Position numbers and translations under genes: made by a program. The notes beneath the pieces are model-generated. The model saw only the letters and a program-made list of their open reading frames with translations, ran no database searches and was not told the origin of the DNA. A stretch of DNA of 64,000 bases from Trichostrongylus colubriformis (taxonomy: Eukaryota > Nematoda > Chromadorea > Rhabditida > Trichostrongylidae): positions 28,269,686 through 28,333,685 of the forward strand of contig OZ022261.1 in assembly GCA_963978905.1 (NCBI GenBank). Direction: 5' to 3'. Shown piece after piece: positions 24,688 to 36,096 of this stretch. Within the stretch, counting starts at the first letter, position 1. Each line of letters opens with the position of its first letter.

Positions 24688-25969
24688 TTAGGTTGTAAGG
24701 AAAGTTCTGGCCGCTTTCGCAGCAAAAATTTAAAAGATTATAACTGAGCTCAGAATGCATCGTTCTAGTCAATATAAGTCCCATTCGACTCAACACATTT
24801 CTGCCAACGTGTAATGAGTTTACTTATTCCATTTTCATAGAAGTCTGGTGATCTAGATTGCAAGAATTCATGGAAAGCGGATTCCACATCGTCTTGATTG
24901 GTGAACAACCTATCCCTTATGAAACTCTCCAGATGCTTGAAAAAGTGATAATCAGTTGGCGCAAGGACTGGTGAATATGGTGGATGGGGGAGGGGTTCAA
25001 TCTGCAATTCGTTCAATTTTTGGAATACGGTTCTTGAAATGTGCGGTCGCGCATTGTCGTGCAAAAGCAAGGGACCATGACGATTCACCAGTACTGGCTG
25101 CATTTCCTTCAGTTTCATGTGCATGTCGTTAAGCTGCTCACAATAGTACTGGGCAGTAATGCTTTGACCTGGCGGAAGGAGAGAATAATGAATTAAGCCC
25201 TTGAAAGACCACCATACTGAGATCATCACCTTCTTGGCGTGGAAATTAGGTTTGGGAAAGGTTTTTGGAGGCTCCTCCACTGACACCCACTGAGCAGAAC
25301 GTTTCCTATTATCATAGAGAATCCATTTCTCATCGCACGTAACAATCCGATGAAGAAACGATTCCCTAACATGCCTTCTAATAAGCGAACTTGCAACCTC
25401 CATGCGCCTGAGCTGCTGCTGTTCCGACAGATCGTGCGGCACCCATTTGTCAGGTTTTTTACCTTCCCAAGCTGCTTGAGGTGGTCCGTAACAACTGTAT
25501 GGGAAACGCCGATATTCTTGGCAATCTCCCTCAAGGACTTACGGGGGTCGCTTTCAATCTCTCTCATTAAAACATCCTCATCAACGATTGATGGTCGACC
25601 TGCTCTTTTCCCGTCTTCTAGCGAGTTCTCTCTGTTTCTGAACCTATAGAACCAGCGACGAACCGTTCTCTCCGATGCCGTTCCCTTTCCCCATGCTGTG
25701 TTCAAGTTTGTAGCTGCTTCCGCTATCGTTCGGCCTAACTTGAATTCATGAGCAAAATCGTGCGAAAAGCAGTTTTATCCATGCTGGAAAAAAATTCTCT
25801 AAAAATTCGGAAACCTTATCGGATTTAGGGAGGGTTATCTCTATAGAAAGAGTAACTTCCCACTCACCTAATCAGCACAACCAATAAATTGATCTAATTC
25901 AACGCGTGCCAAAATTTTGTATCCTTTCGGGAAGGCGCGAAAGCGGCCAGAACTTTCCTTACAACCTAA
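24688..25969 (-). mobile_element. mariner element, 1282 bp, perfect TIRs
   Basis: The left end 24688-24720 and the reverse complement of 25937-25969 are identical over 33 bases (starting TTAGGTTGTAAGG). TA dinucleotides flank both ends (24686-24687 and 25970-25971), the standard mariner target duplication. The interior is a transposase pseudogene on the minus strand, spanning nearly the whole element. The protein resembles the Hsmar1/cecropia group of mariners. Confidence 0.93.
24765..25782 (-). pseudogene. mariner transposase, two frameshifts
   Basis: The frame opens at ATG 25782 (MDKTAFRTILL). Near residue 12 it continues in another frame (EFKLGRTIAEAATN...), and shifts again near 25455-25440 between GKVKN and the region that should read into PHDLSEQ. 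The span is 1018 nt, which fits a 1020-nt gene with two single-base losses. Domains seen: paired-like helix-turn-helix halves (TASERTVRRWFYRF, AKNIGVSHTVV) and the DD34D catalytic core with all three aspartates (TCDEKW, HDNARPH, APTDYHFF). The usual YSPD motif reads YSPV here. The end is GTYID then TAG. As it stands it cannot make a full transposase. Confidence 0.93.
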
Positions 25970-28826
25970 TAATTGACTAGTTAGCCGCACTCGGTAAGTA
26001 TGATCGTCCCAGAAATCGACTTTCGCTGAAATATCTACAGGTGGAGGAAGGAGACTAGTTCGGTGTCCCTTTTCTGAAGAGATGTAAACAAACAAATAAA
26101 GAAGCAGAGTCAAGAAACAAACAACCGTAAAATTTATCCATATTCAACAATCCGATAGGTTTGACTACGCTGTTCGTCATACGTAAAGAGTAAGAAATTC
26201 CACAATCATGTTTCATTCACTTTGAATTTGTCACTTTGTTTTTCCACTGATTCCCCTCCTTGATTACATGTGATTGATTGACATCAAATTTTCCTAATCG
26301 GCCGAAAATTTGAAACGTTTTCAATCAAGTTCAAAATATGAGCAATCAGTTGTATTTTTGGAACACCTTCAGAGTGAGTCATTCAGAAATGATTGTTCAA
26401 GGAAGCCCTTCCGAAGAAAAGCATTAATATATTGAAACATCGGTGAGAAGACCCATTAATGTGATAGTGCGGTTCGGTGAACAGCAGAAAGAAGCACCTC
26501 AGGAAAACATGGTAAGAATCACAAAGAGTGAAGTCACTAATGAATGAAATTCATAGGAATGGAAAGTTGTGGCATCCAGAAATGTTCTTTTTCTTGAAGA
26601 ATTAGAGAAATCAATAGGATTTATGTCAAAAAACGACCGGTTCAGGAGCTTCTTCACGATGGAACTTGATCTCGCTCCCAAGGAACCATCTGGACTTCAG
26701 GCCGTTGAAGCGGTTTGAAACACGCGCATGGACCGCATCTTTCTTCTAATCTGGGCTTACGCTTATGAAGAGTTTCCACCGGAGCCAACATGAGATGAGG
26801 AATCCTCTTGGAAGGGGTCGGAAGGAGTTGTTTCGGGTTGGATGGATGAAGGGGATCATATTCCTCTAAAAATTTCTCTGGTAATTCTCACCAGCTACTT
26901 CTCCTTGAGTGATTTCAGGGTAGGTGAGGTGGTCCTTAAAGAAGTCAGTCCGTTACCATGCTTTGCATTAGGTAACAATACTGCAATACTATTGATCGAC
27001 CCTTCTTAAAAACAGTGGTACAGGCAATGTGAGTATTGAGATCTCCCGGTGTGAGTCATCCAAATGGATGCTACGGGTTCAAAAAGTCTATATAAGACGG
27101 AATTTCGGACAAAAAGTAGCGTCCCCGGGCTTTAAAAGAGTCTCTTTGTGAATAGCTATGGCCTGTTTTGACAGTGTCCGCCCCTTTCAATGACAGAGCC
27201 CGCCTCCTCTCGGAGGCCACTTTGAAAAGGATCCTAGTTCTCGAATTTTTGACTGCTCTATTCCCTTTTTCTTCACTTACACACTAGTGAGTACCTGAAC
27301 TTTCGTACTTGATTAAACGTTTGACATTCGGCACTAACTACCCCTACCTTTGCCTTTAAGGAGACACCTTTAGTACGCCGGATAGGAAAGCACCAACAGC
27401 AACAGTGGTGGAAGGGCAGATGTCACAGTCGTACGGACATGGTAGAATTGGAAAAGGAGTGCATTTCTCAAAATTTCACTTATCACAGTGCTTGACCGTC
27501 GTTCCCACCACTGGATTCTGAGTCAGCCATTATTCGTCGTTTTTCTACTCACAGCTGGTTCAAGATGAATGTCAGCTATTCAACATGTTTCGAACCCTCA
27601 ATCTGCTACAAGATTAGAAGGGATGCAGAGGGAGGTGCTCGGAAGACATCGGCAGAAATGGGTCAATGGGAAAAAGGATCAATGCGAAAGCAATATCTGG
27701 ATACGAAAAATGCCACAGTTATAAGGTACAGAGAATCAGGAAAAAAAATTTCAAAATACCTTTCACACAACCTTTTTTATGAGCTGTTCTATGAAAAAAA
27801 ATTCTTTCATTTAAGGATTACCTTTGTACCTTTACGTATTTCGTCGGCCATCCATGATGAGGCGGTATTGGAGACAGTGAAGAGGACCGAAGGGATTGGC
27901 TAGCAGATGGTGAGAAAACAGTGACCCAGAAAACCCTATCCCTATTGCGACTTCTTATCAGGAATTCTAGCTACTAGGTTTGGAAAATTAGCCAAGTGTA
28001 GGTGGCAATAGCTCGTGAAGGAAAATTATGGTAGAATTCAATCGGAATAAGTGAGTAAATTTAGGTATAGTGAAAACTCACACAGAAGATTCATTGCCTA
28101 GGGAAAGCTCATGATGAAGTGTACTTTACTTGCAACTACTCACCATCATTTCAGTTAGGTTAAGTGCGAATTTATTGAGCGATGGAAGGTTGGAAGGCCA
28201 AATCCCTGTTTGTGAATATTTTGTATATTGTTGTAAGATCAAAATTCACTCAAATCAGTAACCTTGAAATCGCAACGACATTAAAGGTGGCAGCAGCGAT
28301 AATCTGTGTACCCACCAAGAGTAAATATGTACAAAAAAAAATCAAAGCTAGGGCTCCAAGAAAGGTGCGTAGCACGATTTGTCATGTAAGCCAGTCAGCA
28401 GCGCCCTACTGAGTACAGCAAACTCCCTGTGTACGGGCTCCTCCCACGAAAGGACGGCATTTAAGTGCGTGTCACTGCCACACATCACAGATGTGCGTCG
28501 TTCCAACCGATACTCAGTGTTGTGGCGCACTGCGATACTCGTCAACACATGATAGTGATGAGTATACGAACTCCATCAAAACACAGACGCAGCATTATTT
28601 TTATAAATTTATGCCAAGGGAGATGACTCCATGTTGAACAGTGTCATGGGTTTTGTTGATATCCTGAAATCGTTAGCTTATCGATAAGCCCCAACCGCTA
28701 ATCCACTTATAATTGCATGCAATGTAAAGTCCACGGTACTAATAGAAAGGCTGACATTTTTCAAATCATGTCAGCTATGTATGTGATCATATACCCTGAA
28801 AGGCATTATCAAACATGCAAAATTCG
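25970..28826. other. Intergenic, no supported gene
   Basis: No conserved protein or exon chain is seen. A motif related to the terminal bases of other repeats here (reverse complement TTAAAGGCAAAGGTAGGGGTAG) ends at 27359, so an old element end is likely at 27.33-27.36 kb. Confidence 0.45.
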
Positions 28827-28830
28827 TTAA

Positions 28831-29016
28831 AGGCATATTCCGCGCTCGCTATGGGTGGAGTAACCAACTGACTCTCCATTAGTTGTCGGCGGTTCGAAGG
28901 CGGTCTCTCCTCGCCCTGTTGCCTGCAGTGGGGCGTGGAGAGACCGCCTCCCAACCGCTGACAACCAATGGAGAGTCAATTGGTTACTCCACCCATAGCG
29001 AGCGCGGAATATGCCT
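28831..29016. mobile_element. 186-bp foldback MITE flanked by TTAA
   Basis: The two arms are near-perfect inverted copies (AGGCATATTCCGCGCTCGCT... at the left, the same read from the right end at 29016). They continue through GGGTGGAGTAACCAA and GACTCTCCAT to a short GC-rich loop near 28.91-28.93 kb. TTAA lies directly outside both ends (28827-28830, 29017-29020). TTAA flanks are typical of piggyBac-type insertion. No coding capacity. Confidence 0.8.
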
Positions 29017-29020
29017 TTAA

Positions 29021-32000
29021 AAGCGCTATTTTGACGCCAATGTAATCTGACTGCTTTTTTTGTTGCTCATTCGGCCATTATGTGCGTCATTCCAGCTTGG
29101 TGCATTCTTCAGACATTGGAAGGCTCCGAAAAAAAAAATTCCTGATGAGACACTTTGCGGAAATCGAACACGCCCTCGAGGCTTTGTTAGGGAACGCTGG
29201 GAGTCATCCTCGAAGAAGGGATTAAGAAAGATAGAAAAAGTTTATAACATGGAAGATATTGAAGGTATATCACCTTATCAAGAATATTAGTGGTATAAGG
29301 ATATCTAGGGTGTCTCGGAATTATGTCTATGTTTATGTTTCCTTAGATTCCTCTATACAAATTGTACCAATGCCTTTTCTTTCATTTGCCGCTCAGTGGG
29401 TGCGCCTTGTAGGGGTGAAGTTCATGATATTTTTGAGATTTTAAATATTTTTTTCAAATGGACTTCGTGGTCACTTGCTTCAACGGTGACAAACAGCTCG
29501 CCGTACTGTTGTTCAAACCAAGAAATTTTCATAGCCTGAACAGTTAAAGGCAACCCATTGTGGTGAACAACGTCTGGTAGAGTATATCATGCCGATAGGA
29601 CGTTTGGATACCTGTGAGCGGGTGCCAGTAATGATTTGGGGTTCAATTATGACACGCTCATGGTTTCCGTCGATTTCGGCGTAAAGCTTGAGGGAATGTG
29701 AACATGAGGAACGCGCTGTTAGGTAGGCATAATGAAGCAATGGCCTCACTAGTCCATCGGAACAATACTCTGTGAGTTTAGCGGCAAGGCGCTTTAGTTT
29801 GTTGAATCAAACTGATTCAAAAGCGTTGCCGACCCGATCTGTTCGAAGTCATCAAAACATGATCCCATAGATGTCCTGCCGGAGTTCTCAACTTAATGTA
29901 AGGTCTCATGAGTTAGTCATCCTAGTATGGAGTCACATAAAGTAGCCCGGGGAAAGATTTGTCAGGCAATGTAGAAAAAACGTGATAAAGAGGCTCTGAG
30001 CTTGTATCCTCGTCCGCCGCCGACAGGCAACGGGGGAACTGAAGCGTGCAGTTCGAGGTGAAGCGCGCTCGAATCGCAATAAGCGCCCTAAAGGCGCACA
30101 TTTCATCGTGAGCTTCGCTACACATTATCTCTTCTGAGCTTAAATGTTCGTATATAGAAAACAGTGTTCCAAGTACTCTTTCCTTCTTTGCCCCCCCCCC
30201 CCCCCCCCTCCCCTCCCCCACCTCCTCCTAATGCCTTTAAGGTACTATCTCTTTCAGCAAACACTGTCAGGAGATCAGTAATCACTTACAGTTGCAGTTT
30301 TCTAAAACTGCTAAGGAAAGATTCGTCAGTAAGCAAATATCATATCTCTTTTTTTTCTCAACGAATTTCTGAAATGCTCAGCTTCCCCAGCGATGTTACC
30401 TGGCACTTTTTTCTCTGTTTCAGCGACGCATGAAGCGACTTAATAACTTTATATTTTATGGAAGGAAACAACAAGAGAGTGACCAATCAAGGTTGTATAA
30501 AAATGAGGGATAAAAGACAGCCGCCACGTTATTTTGTTGGATCGATCGTTTTTGAAATTTCATAAGGCCATTTTTCGGCGAATGCCCAGAGAAGACCTCT
30601 GTTCGAGGTTTGACCGTCTCACACGCAGTGACCCAGCAACACAATTCCTTTCTGCTCACCGTGCAAGGACTTAAAGGAATCGTTCACGGAAATCCAAGTT
30701 TTTCTGTTAGGTCCAGATGTTCATGTTATGTTTTCTAAATGAAGGCAGCATGCAAAGTTTCATGCTTATATACACGAATCCAAATGAGATACAGCTCTCC
30801 AAAAAAGGCAAGCAACGGGGTGGGGCGTCCGAGAGGGTGAGACGCTATAGAATTGAAGAGCAAAGAAGCGACAGTCATATGATTAGAGAAGCAAAGTGAA
30901 AAGCTAATCAATTGGGCGCGGAATTTGAACTGTGCTCTGGCTCCACACGGCTGTTCAGATGTGTCGCGAAATGTGGCGGGAAATCAAACGGCTCGCCCTT
31001 CTAACAATTTTTCGATTTCTGCCTTGGGAAAAAACGAAAATCCTTGGTTCCTCTCGTGATTCTGTTAATATACTGAATCTAGTAGGGTGATTTCAAAAAG
31101 AATTAGAATATTATGGAATTTCCTCGGACGATTTCTTCAAGCTGGTGTCTTTATTTCCACGCTTCTTGGAGCAGAACAAGTGTGGTGTTAGTTCAGAAGA
31201 CTGGAGGGGGGGGGGGGGCTATTAGCTTATGGGCACAAATTAGCGAAGCAATTCATTCTTTACGCGGATAGAGCGATCAGCATGAGGGCTACGCACTTCT
31301 CGTAGATGCGCTTAGAGCGTCAAGAGCTCATAATGTCCGTCCAAGTCCACCGTCTGAGTCTGGTACCGCCCACCCTAAAATGCGGTAGTGAACCGTCTCT
31401 CTTTTCTATCGCCCAACCGGGTATATTTCACTTTCTTTTTTCTTATCACTTATAAAACGCCTTTGTAAATTCATAATGCTTGCAATGTTTCAGTGCTCAA
31501 TTCGAAAATTCGATGATGATTAATTCGATAGGAAATTAAGACACAATCCTTGCAGGCTTTTTGCATGATTTGGGTTCATTATAATTTCTAATTTATCCAC
31601 ATACGTTGCTGGCACAGCCTTTTGTGTAGACGGTAACTGAGAATCAAAGGATTCGGCTATGAAAAAGAACATTAACACCGGATTTTCACCGAACACTCAA
31701 GACATTATTAGTTTGATACCAATGAGTGAAGAGTTTCAGCTGCTTGATTAGCTCAATATCACTATCAACATAAAAGTTATAGGTTCGCGTGATGCGGGGC
31801 GGAAGCGACGCGTTGGCTAATATTAGGCGAGGTGTGATATCAACTCTAATCAATCGATGATCCTATGGTTAACATGAGATCATACAGATTCAAAGAATTG
31901 TTTAAAAAAAAAAGGAAGCTGCTGGTCCTTCGAGTCCGCCCGCAGCGTTAAATCAACGGATTATACATATATGACGCTATGGGAATTTGAAATACGGTAA

Positions 32001-32869
32001 ATAGTTGAAGTTTCCTGTTCTAATGACATGTGTTAGGAATCGCTTACTCAATTACATCATGAAATGAAGGGGTGGTACATCAATTTTACCCTAATATCAA
32101 ATGTATTGTAAGTGAAAGAAAACGATGCACGTCGCTGGGTACTCTGCCGGTGAACAAAAAGTTCGGCTGTGGCAAATCAATGACAAGATGACAAAAAGCA
32201 TGTGGGAACTGACGTGTGGGATGTTTCCATCATCAGTCTAAATTCGCCTCATGAGGCCGCATATTTTGCACATTGGCTGTCATCAACTACCATCGCCTCA
32301 ACGCATGTCCCCCCTCGACCATTTGCTCAACAATCAGATTTTCGAATGGTGTGAGAAACTTGTGCAAATGTACTATGTCAAGGATTTCCCGGTTTTTCCT
32401 AAGCCATGAACTTTGAGAAGTGGCGGCAGAGAATTGGGCTGGTCTTCAGAGAATGTGATCCTGTTTTACCCAGCCCAAGCGGAAACTTCAACGGAATTCC
32501 ACTTTGATCCTCGAGTAAGGATCGTGAACTTGTATTAGAGTGAAAGAGTCAAAACTCCTGCAGATCATGAAAATGAAGAATTCGCAAGCACAAAACAGTG
32601 AATGACTTCTTCAAAGACTTCCTGTGAGCGGAAAATTCCCCCATTTCAGAGGAAATTTCGTGACAGTTGTGGGTGGGTTATTGCCTTCAATAACGAAAGC
32701 GCATGCTATAAAGAGCTAGCTAGTGAGGGGAAACCTAAGGAAAAAAAAAAATGAAATTCAGGCCTGTACGTTATCATCAACATATGCTTCTGCACATGTA
32801 CTTGAAGACGCGAGAAAACCAAAGAGAAAAAAAAAGACGCGAAATCGGGCAGAGAGGAAGAGGGTGACG
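29021..32869. other. Intergenic, repeats and homopolymer tracts
   Basis: There is no gene I can support. The stretch holds an 18-base C run (30191-30208), a 13-base G run (31206-31218) and an AATGCCTTTAA element-end motif at 30230-30240. A short frame at 29565-29684 ending in PVMIWGSI resembles a Tc1/mariner-type transposase motif only weakly. Confidence 0.45.
29565..29684 (+). pseudogene. Possible Tc1-like transposase relic
   Basis: A 39-codon frame contains RVPVMIWGSI, similar in kind to the VMVWG motif that follows the first catalytic Asp in Tc1 transposases. No second motif is recognisable nearby, so this is a weak call. Confidence 0.18.
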
Positions 32870-33078
32870 GTTGGGACACACGAATCTAGGCCGTGTACCT
32901 GAGACAGCCTGTGGCCTTTGCCCTGTGACATGAATAATTCAGACAATTTGACTATACAACGGAACAGACTTGCAAGGAGGACACGATTTATATGAACAAA
33001 TAGTCTAAATTATTTAAGGCTTAGGTCAAAGGCCACAGGCTGTTACAGGGTCACGGCCTAGATTCGTGTGTCTCAACC
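32870..33078. mobile_element. 209-bp foldback MITE with ~50-bp TIRs
   Basis: GTTGGGACACACGAATCTAG and onward at the left matches the reverse complement of the right end over about 50 bases with a few mismatches (GGCCGTG, CAGCCTGTGGCCTTTG blocks). The central part is AT-rich. No coding capacity. Confidence 0.75.
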
Positions 33079-33469
33079 TACACCCGAGAGGAAGAGGTGC
33101 GCGACAGGGACGCAGATCACGTGGTTGCCACTGCTTCTACCGCTGCAGGAGGATGTGATAAGTTTTCTAGTCACTGTTTGAGCGTTACAGCACTCAGAAG
33201 ACCGAAGGGGTCCGAAACAAGAGGAAGGTGCAAAGAAAGAGCACTCTAACGAACACTCGAGGTTAGAAGCAATAGTCGGCGAAAAAACCCGGACTAAAAA
33301 GCGCGACGCTGTGGTGTGTATTCGCATCACATTCGCATCAACACACTGACTTTCCGAGTTGTCCGCTGTAGGAGACGGGCTGCGGGCCAACGTTAATTTT
33401 AGCACTTGACTCCCAGCGCGGTGGATTGCCCCTTACCAACTACATTAGCATCCATGTAAGCACATCTAG

Positions 33470-33570
33470 AAATAATACAAGAAAGAATAAAAGAAAAAAG
33501 AAAGAAAAGAACAAAAGAAAAGAGAAACAAAAGAAAGAAAAAGAAAAAGAAAGAAAAGAAAAAGTAGAAG
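33470..33570 (+). repeat. Purine-rich AAAGAAA low-complexity tract
   Basis: About 100 bases are almost entirely A and G, in irregular AAAGAAA and GAAAAAG units. The Lys/Glu-rich frame over it is a by-product of composition. Confidence 0.85.
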
Positions 33571-34024
33571 AAAAGAACAACTTTATAATAGCATCTCCTC
33601 TTGGCACTATGCCAAGGCGTCAAACTGTAGATTTGTGGCAGCCCCTCAAACTCGTCCGAAGTACGACTATGCCACCATAGGAAAAAATTAACCCTTCACG
33701 GTGTCTTTAACATCGTGTAGCAATTACAGTTCAGCCTTGCTAGGTACGAATAACCTATCCGATCATGGTGGGAAACGGGCTGTTCTGATGTCGCTAATGT
33801 ACTTTTAAGTATGGAGTAATTAATGTGACATCACGGACGCGAGTAAATATCATCACAAAAGTATTTCGATATCATATAAGAAACAGAGCTGTGTGAGAAC
33901 AGCACTGAAATGAAATAAAACCTCAAACTTAACAGAGTGAAGGGAAAAACCGCAGGAATAAATAAGGAAGTTCAAGCAATGTACGTCACTTAAGTCTGGA
34001 AGGTAGTTTACGGGCATGGAAGGG

Positions 34025-34320
34025 TCAGTCTGGTTGTGCGGAGCCCGCCTCACGTCTCTCTAATGAATGAGTCACTTCGTAGGGGGAACGGTCCGATATG
34101 ATCGAAATTACACTCGGTTTGTTGTTGTATGATTCATTTAGAAAGGAAAGATCATGCACACCCGCTGACCGTAGTGCCATAGTTTTTTCACTCGGATGTA
34201 ACATTCGCGCCGTTTCATGCGATAAGCAGCACGTTACACTCGAGTCCAACGGTATCCCCTCTTTGAAAATGTCGCCGTCGAATAAAGTGATGTAATCTTT
34301 CTTAAGTTCACTGGTATAGC
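34025..34320 (-). CDS. Unrecognised exon-like open frame
   Basis: From an acceptor-like CTATACCAG the minus strand stays open for about 97 codons to TGA at 34025, with balanced codon use (for example LKKDYITLFDGDIF and ISDRSPYEVTHS). I recognise no family. The opposite strand is also open here, so it could be chance. No neighbouring exon with matching phase was found. Confidence 0.2.
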
Positions 34321-34460
34321 TAGTATGCAAGCGAACTCTTTTCGAAGACGTTGTTCCTTTAGTTAATTCGCTGATTGCAGAAAGAAAAGATGCTAAGTGG
34401 TCCTCTCTGGCATTTAGCGGAGGCGGAATGACACAAGCGGGAGTCCGAAAAATATTTTAG

Positions 34461-34739
34461 GATCCTCTTCCTACCACCAATCACACCAATCCTTATCGAG
34501 GCCGTGTTTTCGCGCCCTCTGCATCACTGACGAACGATACGGCGATCGTAGCTAAGCCAGCCGGCCATGACATGAAGCCGCCTTCTACGGCTACTCGACC
34601 ACCGGAATTGGTACGACCAAATCGCATCCGAGCAAGGGCCACGATGAGACAACGAAGCTATTTCATTTACAGAGAGCATCGCCATAGTTTTGATGCTCCT
34701 AATTACCCTTCCAGAATTCTAGCTGAAAGATCAGTGTGA
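34461..34739 (+). CDS. Unrecognised terminal-exon-like frame
   Basis: A strong acceptor (AATATTTTAG) is followed at once by 92 open codons and TGA. The residues are Pro- and Arg-rich in the middle (PPSTATRPPELVRPNRIRAR), then SYFIYREHRHSFDAPNYPS. Base composition is richer in G and C than its surroundings, and the opposite strand is closed. I recognise no family and found no upstream exon. Confidence 0.27.
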   Translation, partial: DPLPTTNHTNPYRGRVFAPSASLTNDTAIVAKPAGHDMKPPSTATRPPELVRPNRIRARATMRQRSYFIYREHRHSFDAPNYPSRILAERSV

Positions 34740-35295
34740 ATCCCAGAGCTACGTAGATTCTTAACTACGACCCATGCTTTGTAAATACAATTATAAAACT
34801 AAATGACAGATGCCATGGTTGAAGCATACCCACTACTGCGCTATATATGGGACACTTATAGCAGCGACGTCTCTGATTGGGGGGATTGCCGAGTAGTGCG
34901 TGGAGGCAAACCTTGCAGTAATTGGTTATCGCAATCACGTTCAATCACGCATGACTCACTCTCCATTGGTGAGTCATATCCATGACACATTTTAGGCAGC
35001 GCCTTTCGTTACTTTTCCATAGCCTGAAAGCACATATGAAAAGCTCGCATGGGGAAAGCCTTCCAGACTTTAAGAACAACCTTACTAGTGAAACCGTTCC
35101 ACTCTTATTATTCCACGACACTTTTCGCGATGGCTCCGCTTTTATGGACGCAGACAACCACAAGCATAACTACCTCAGTGATCACCTTTTTTGAATATTG
35201 GAGCGCCAAAATGTTTTTAATGTGCATCAAGATGGAATGAATTTTCAGCAGAGAAATAATTATCGAAAAGTCCTGAAGGTGGTGACAATAAGAAT

Positions 35296-35510
35296 GTGTC
35301 TAGAATATTCATATAATAAACATATAATAACATTCATATAAAAACAAAAAAGAGGAGCCTCATAAAAAGGTTGTCTCATAGAACTGGAGAAAGGTACTCT
35401 AATTTGGCACCCAATTACAGGCACTTGATTAAAGTCTAGAATATTCATATGATAAAATATAATAAGATTCATATAATAACAAGATTATATGAATGTCTCA
35501 TATGTGGCAA
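35296..35510. repeat. AT-rich imperfect duplication
   Basis: The block TCTAGAATATTCATATAATAAA near 35299 recurs near 35436 as TCTAGAATATTCATATGATAAA, each followed by further ATTCATATAA units. The two copies are about 137 bases apart. Confidence 0.6.
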
Positions 35511-35984
35511 GGTAAAACTGAGAAAGGTAAATTGGTGCGACATACTGGGAAAAATAGTGATGTTCGACAGTTACCAGTAGGACATAAAAAACTTTATTTC
35601 AAATAATGCGCTGCTATGCTGTAGATAAGACGGTCTGGTGAATGTGTGGCAATCTATCTTACTCATAGGGAGTTGAATGGATTTTCGAGTGAAGGGAACA
35701 TTTCTGAAAGAAATCTGAATATAAAGAAATTAAAACTTTGAAGGCACAGTCATGTTCGCCGTAAGGTGACATTCGCTGACTTGTTATTGGTTGAAGGTCG
35801 ATGGGAGCAGTTCTGCCCCGCCTCCTCGTGTAAAGGGGCGGGGAAACACGCCACTACGCCACCCCACCAATGATTTCAAAGGTGTGTCTCCTTACAGCAA
35901 TGTGATCTCTGCTTGCAAGAGCAAATCCTCTAAGACGGAACTAGATTTCGTTGTTGAGAGCAGTACTCTTCACGTGAGGTATTA

Positions 35985-36096
35985 TTGGGTTGAGGAATAA
36001 GTTCCCGCGGCTTTTTTCAAAAGCTTTGTCGAAAGATGAAGGGAACAATATGAAAGACGGGGTTATAAAAACCGCTGGAACTTATTCTCAACCCAA
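35985..36096. mobile_element. 112-bp mariner-type MITE
   Basis: The ends read TTGGGTTGAG(G)AATAAGTTCC inwards from both sides and are flanked by TA (35983-35984, 36097-36098). The interior is about 70 bases without coding capacity. Size, TA flanks and the TTGGGTTGAG start fit a small derivative of a mariner. Confidence 0.75.

Noticed and set aside
25350..25649. Plus-strand frame inside the mariner
   Set aside because: Antisense shadow of the transposase pseudogene.
24765..25782. Loss of a catalytic aspartate at YSPV in the mariner
   Set aside because: Counting the DD34D spacing places the third catalytic Asp in APTDYHFF, which is intact; the YSPD Asp is conserved but is not a triad member.
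33426..33680. Lys/Glu-rich open frame
   Set aside because: It is produced by the purine-rich low-complexity tract.
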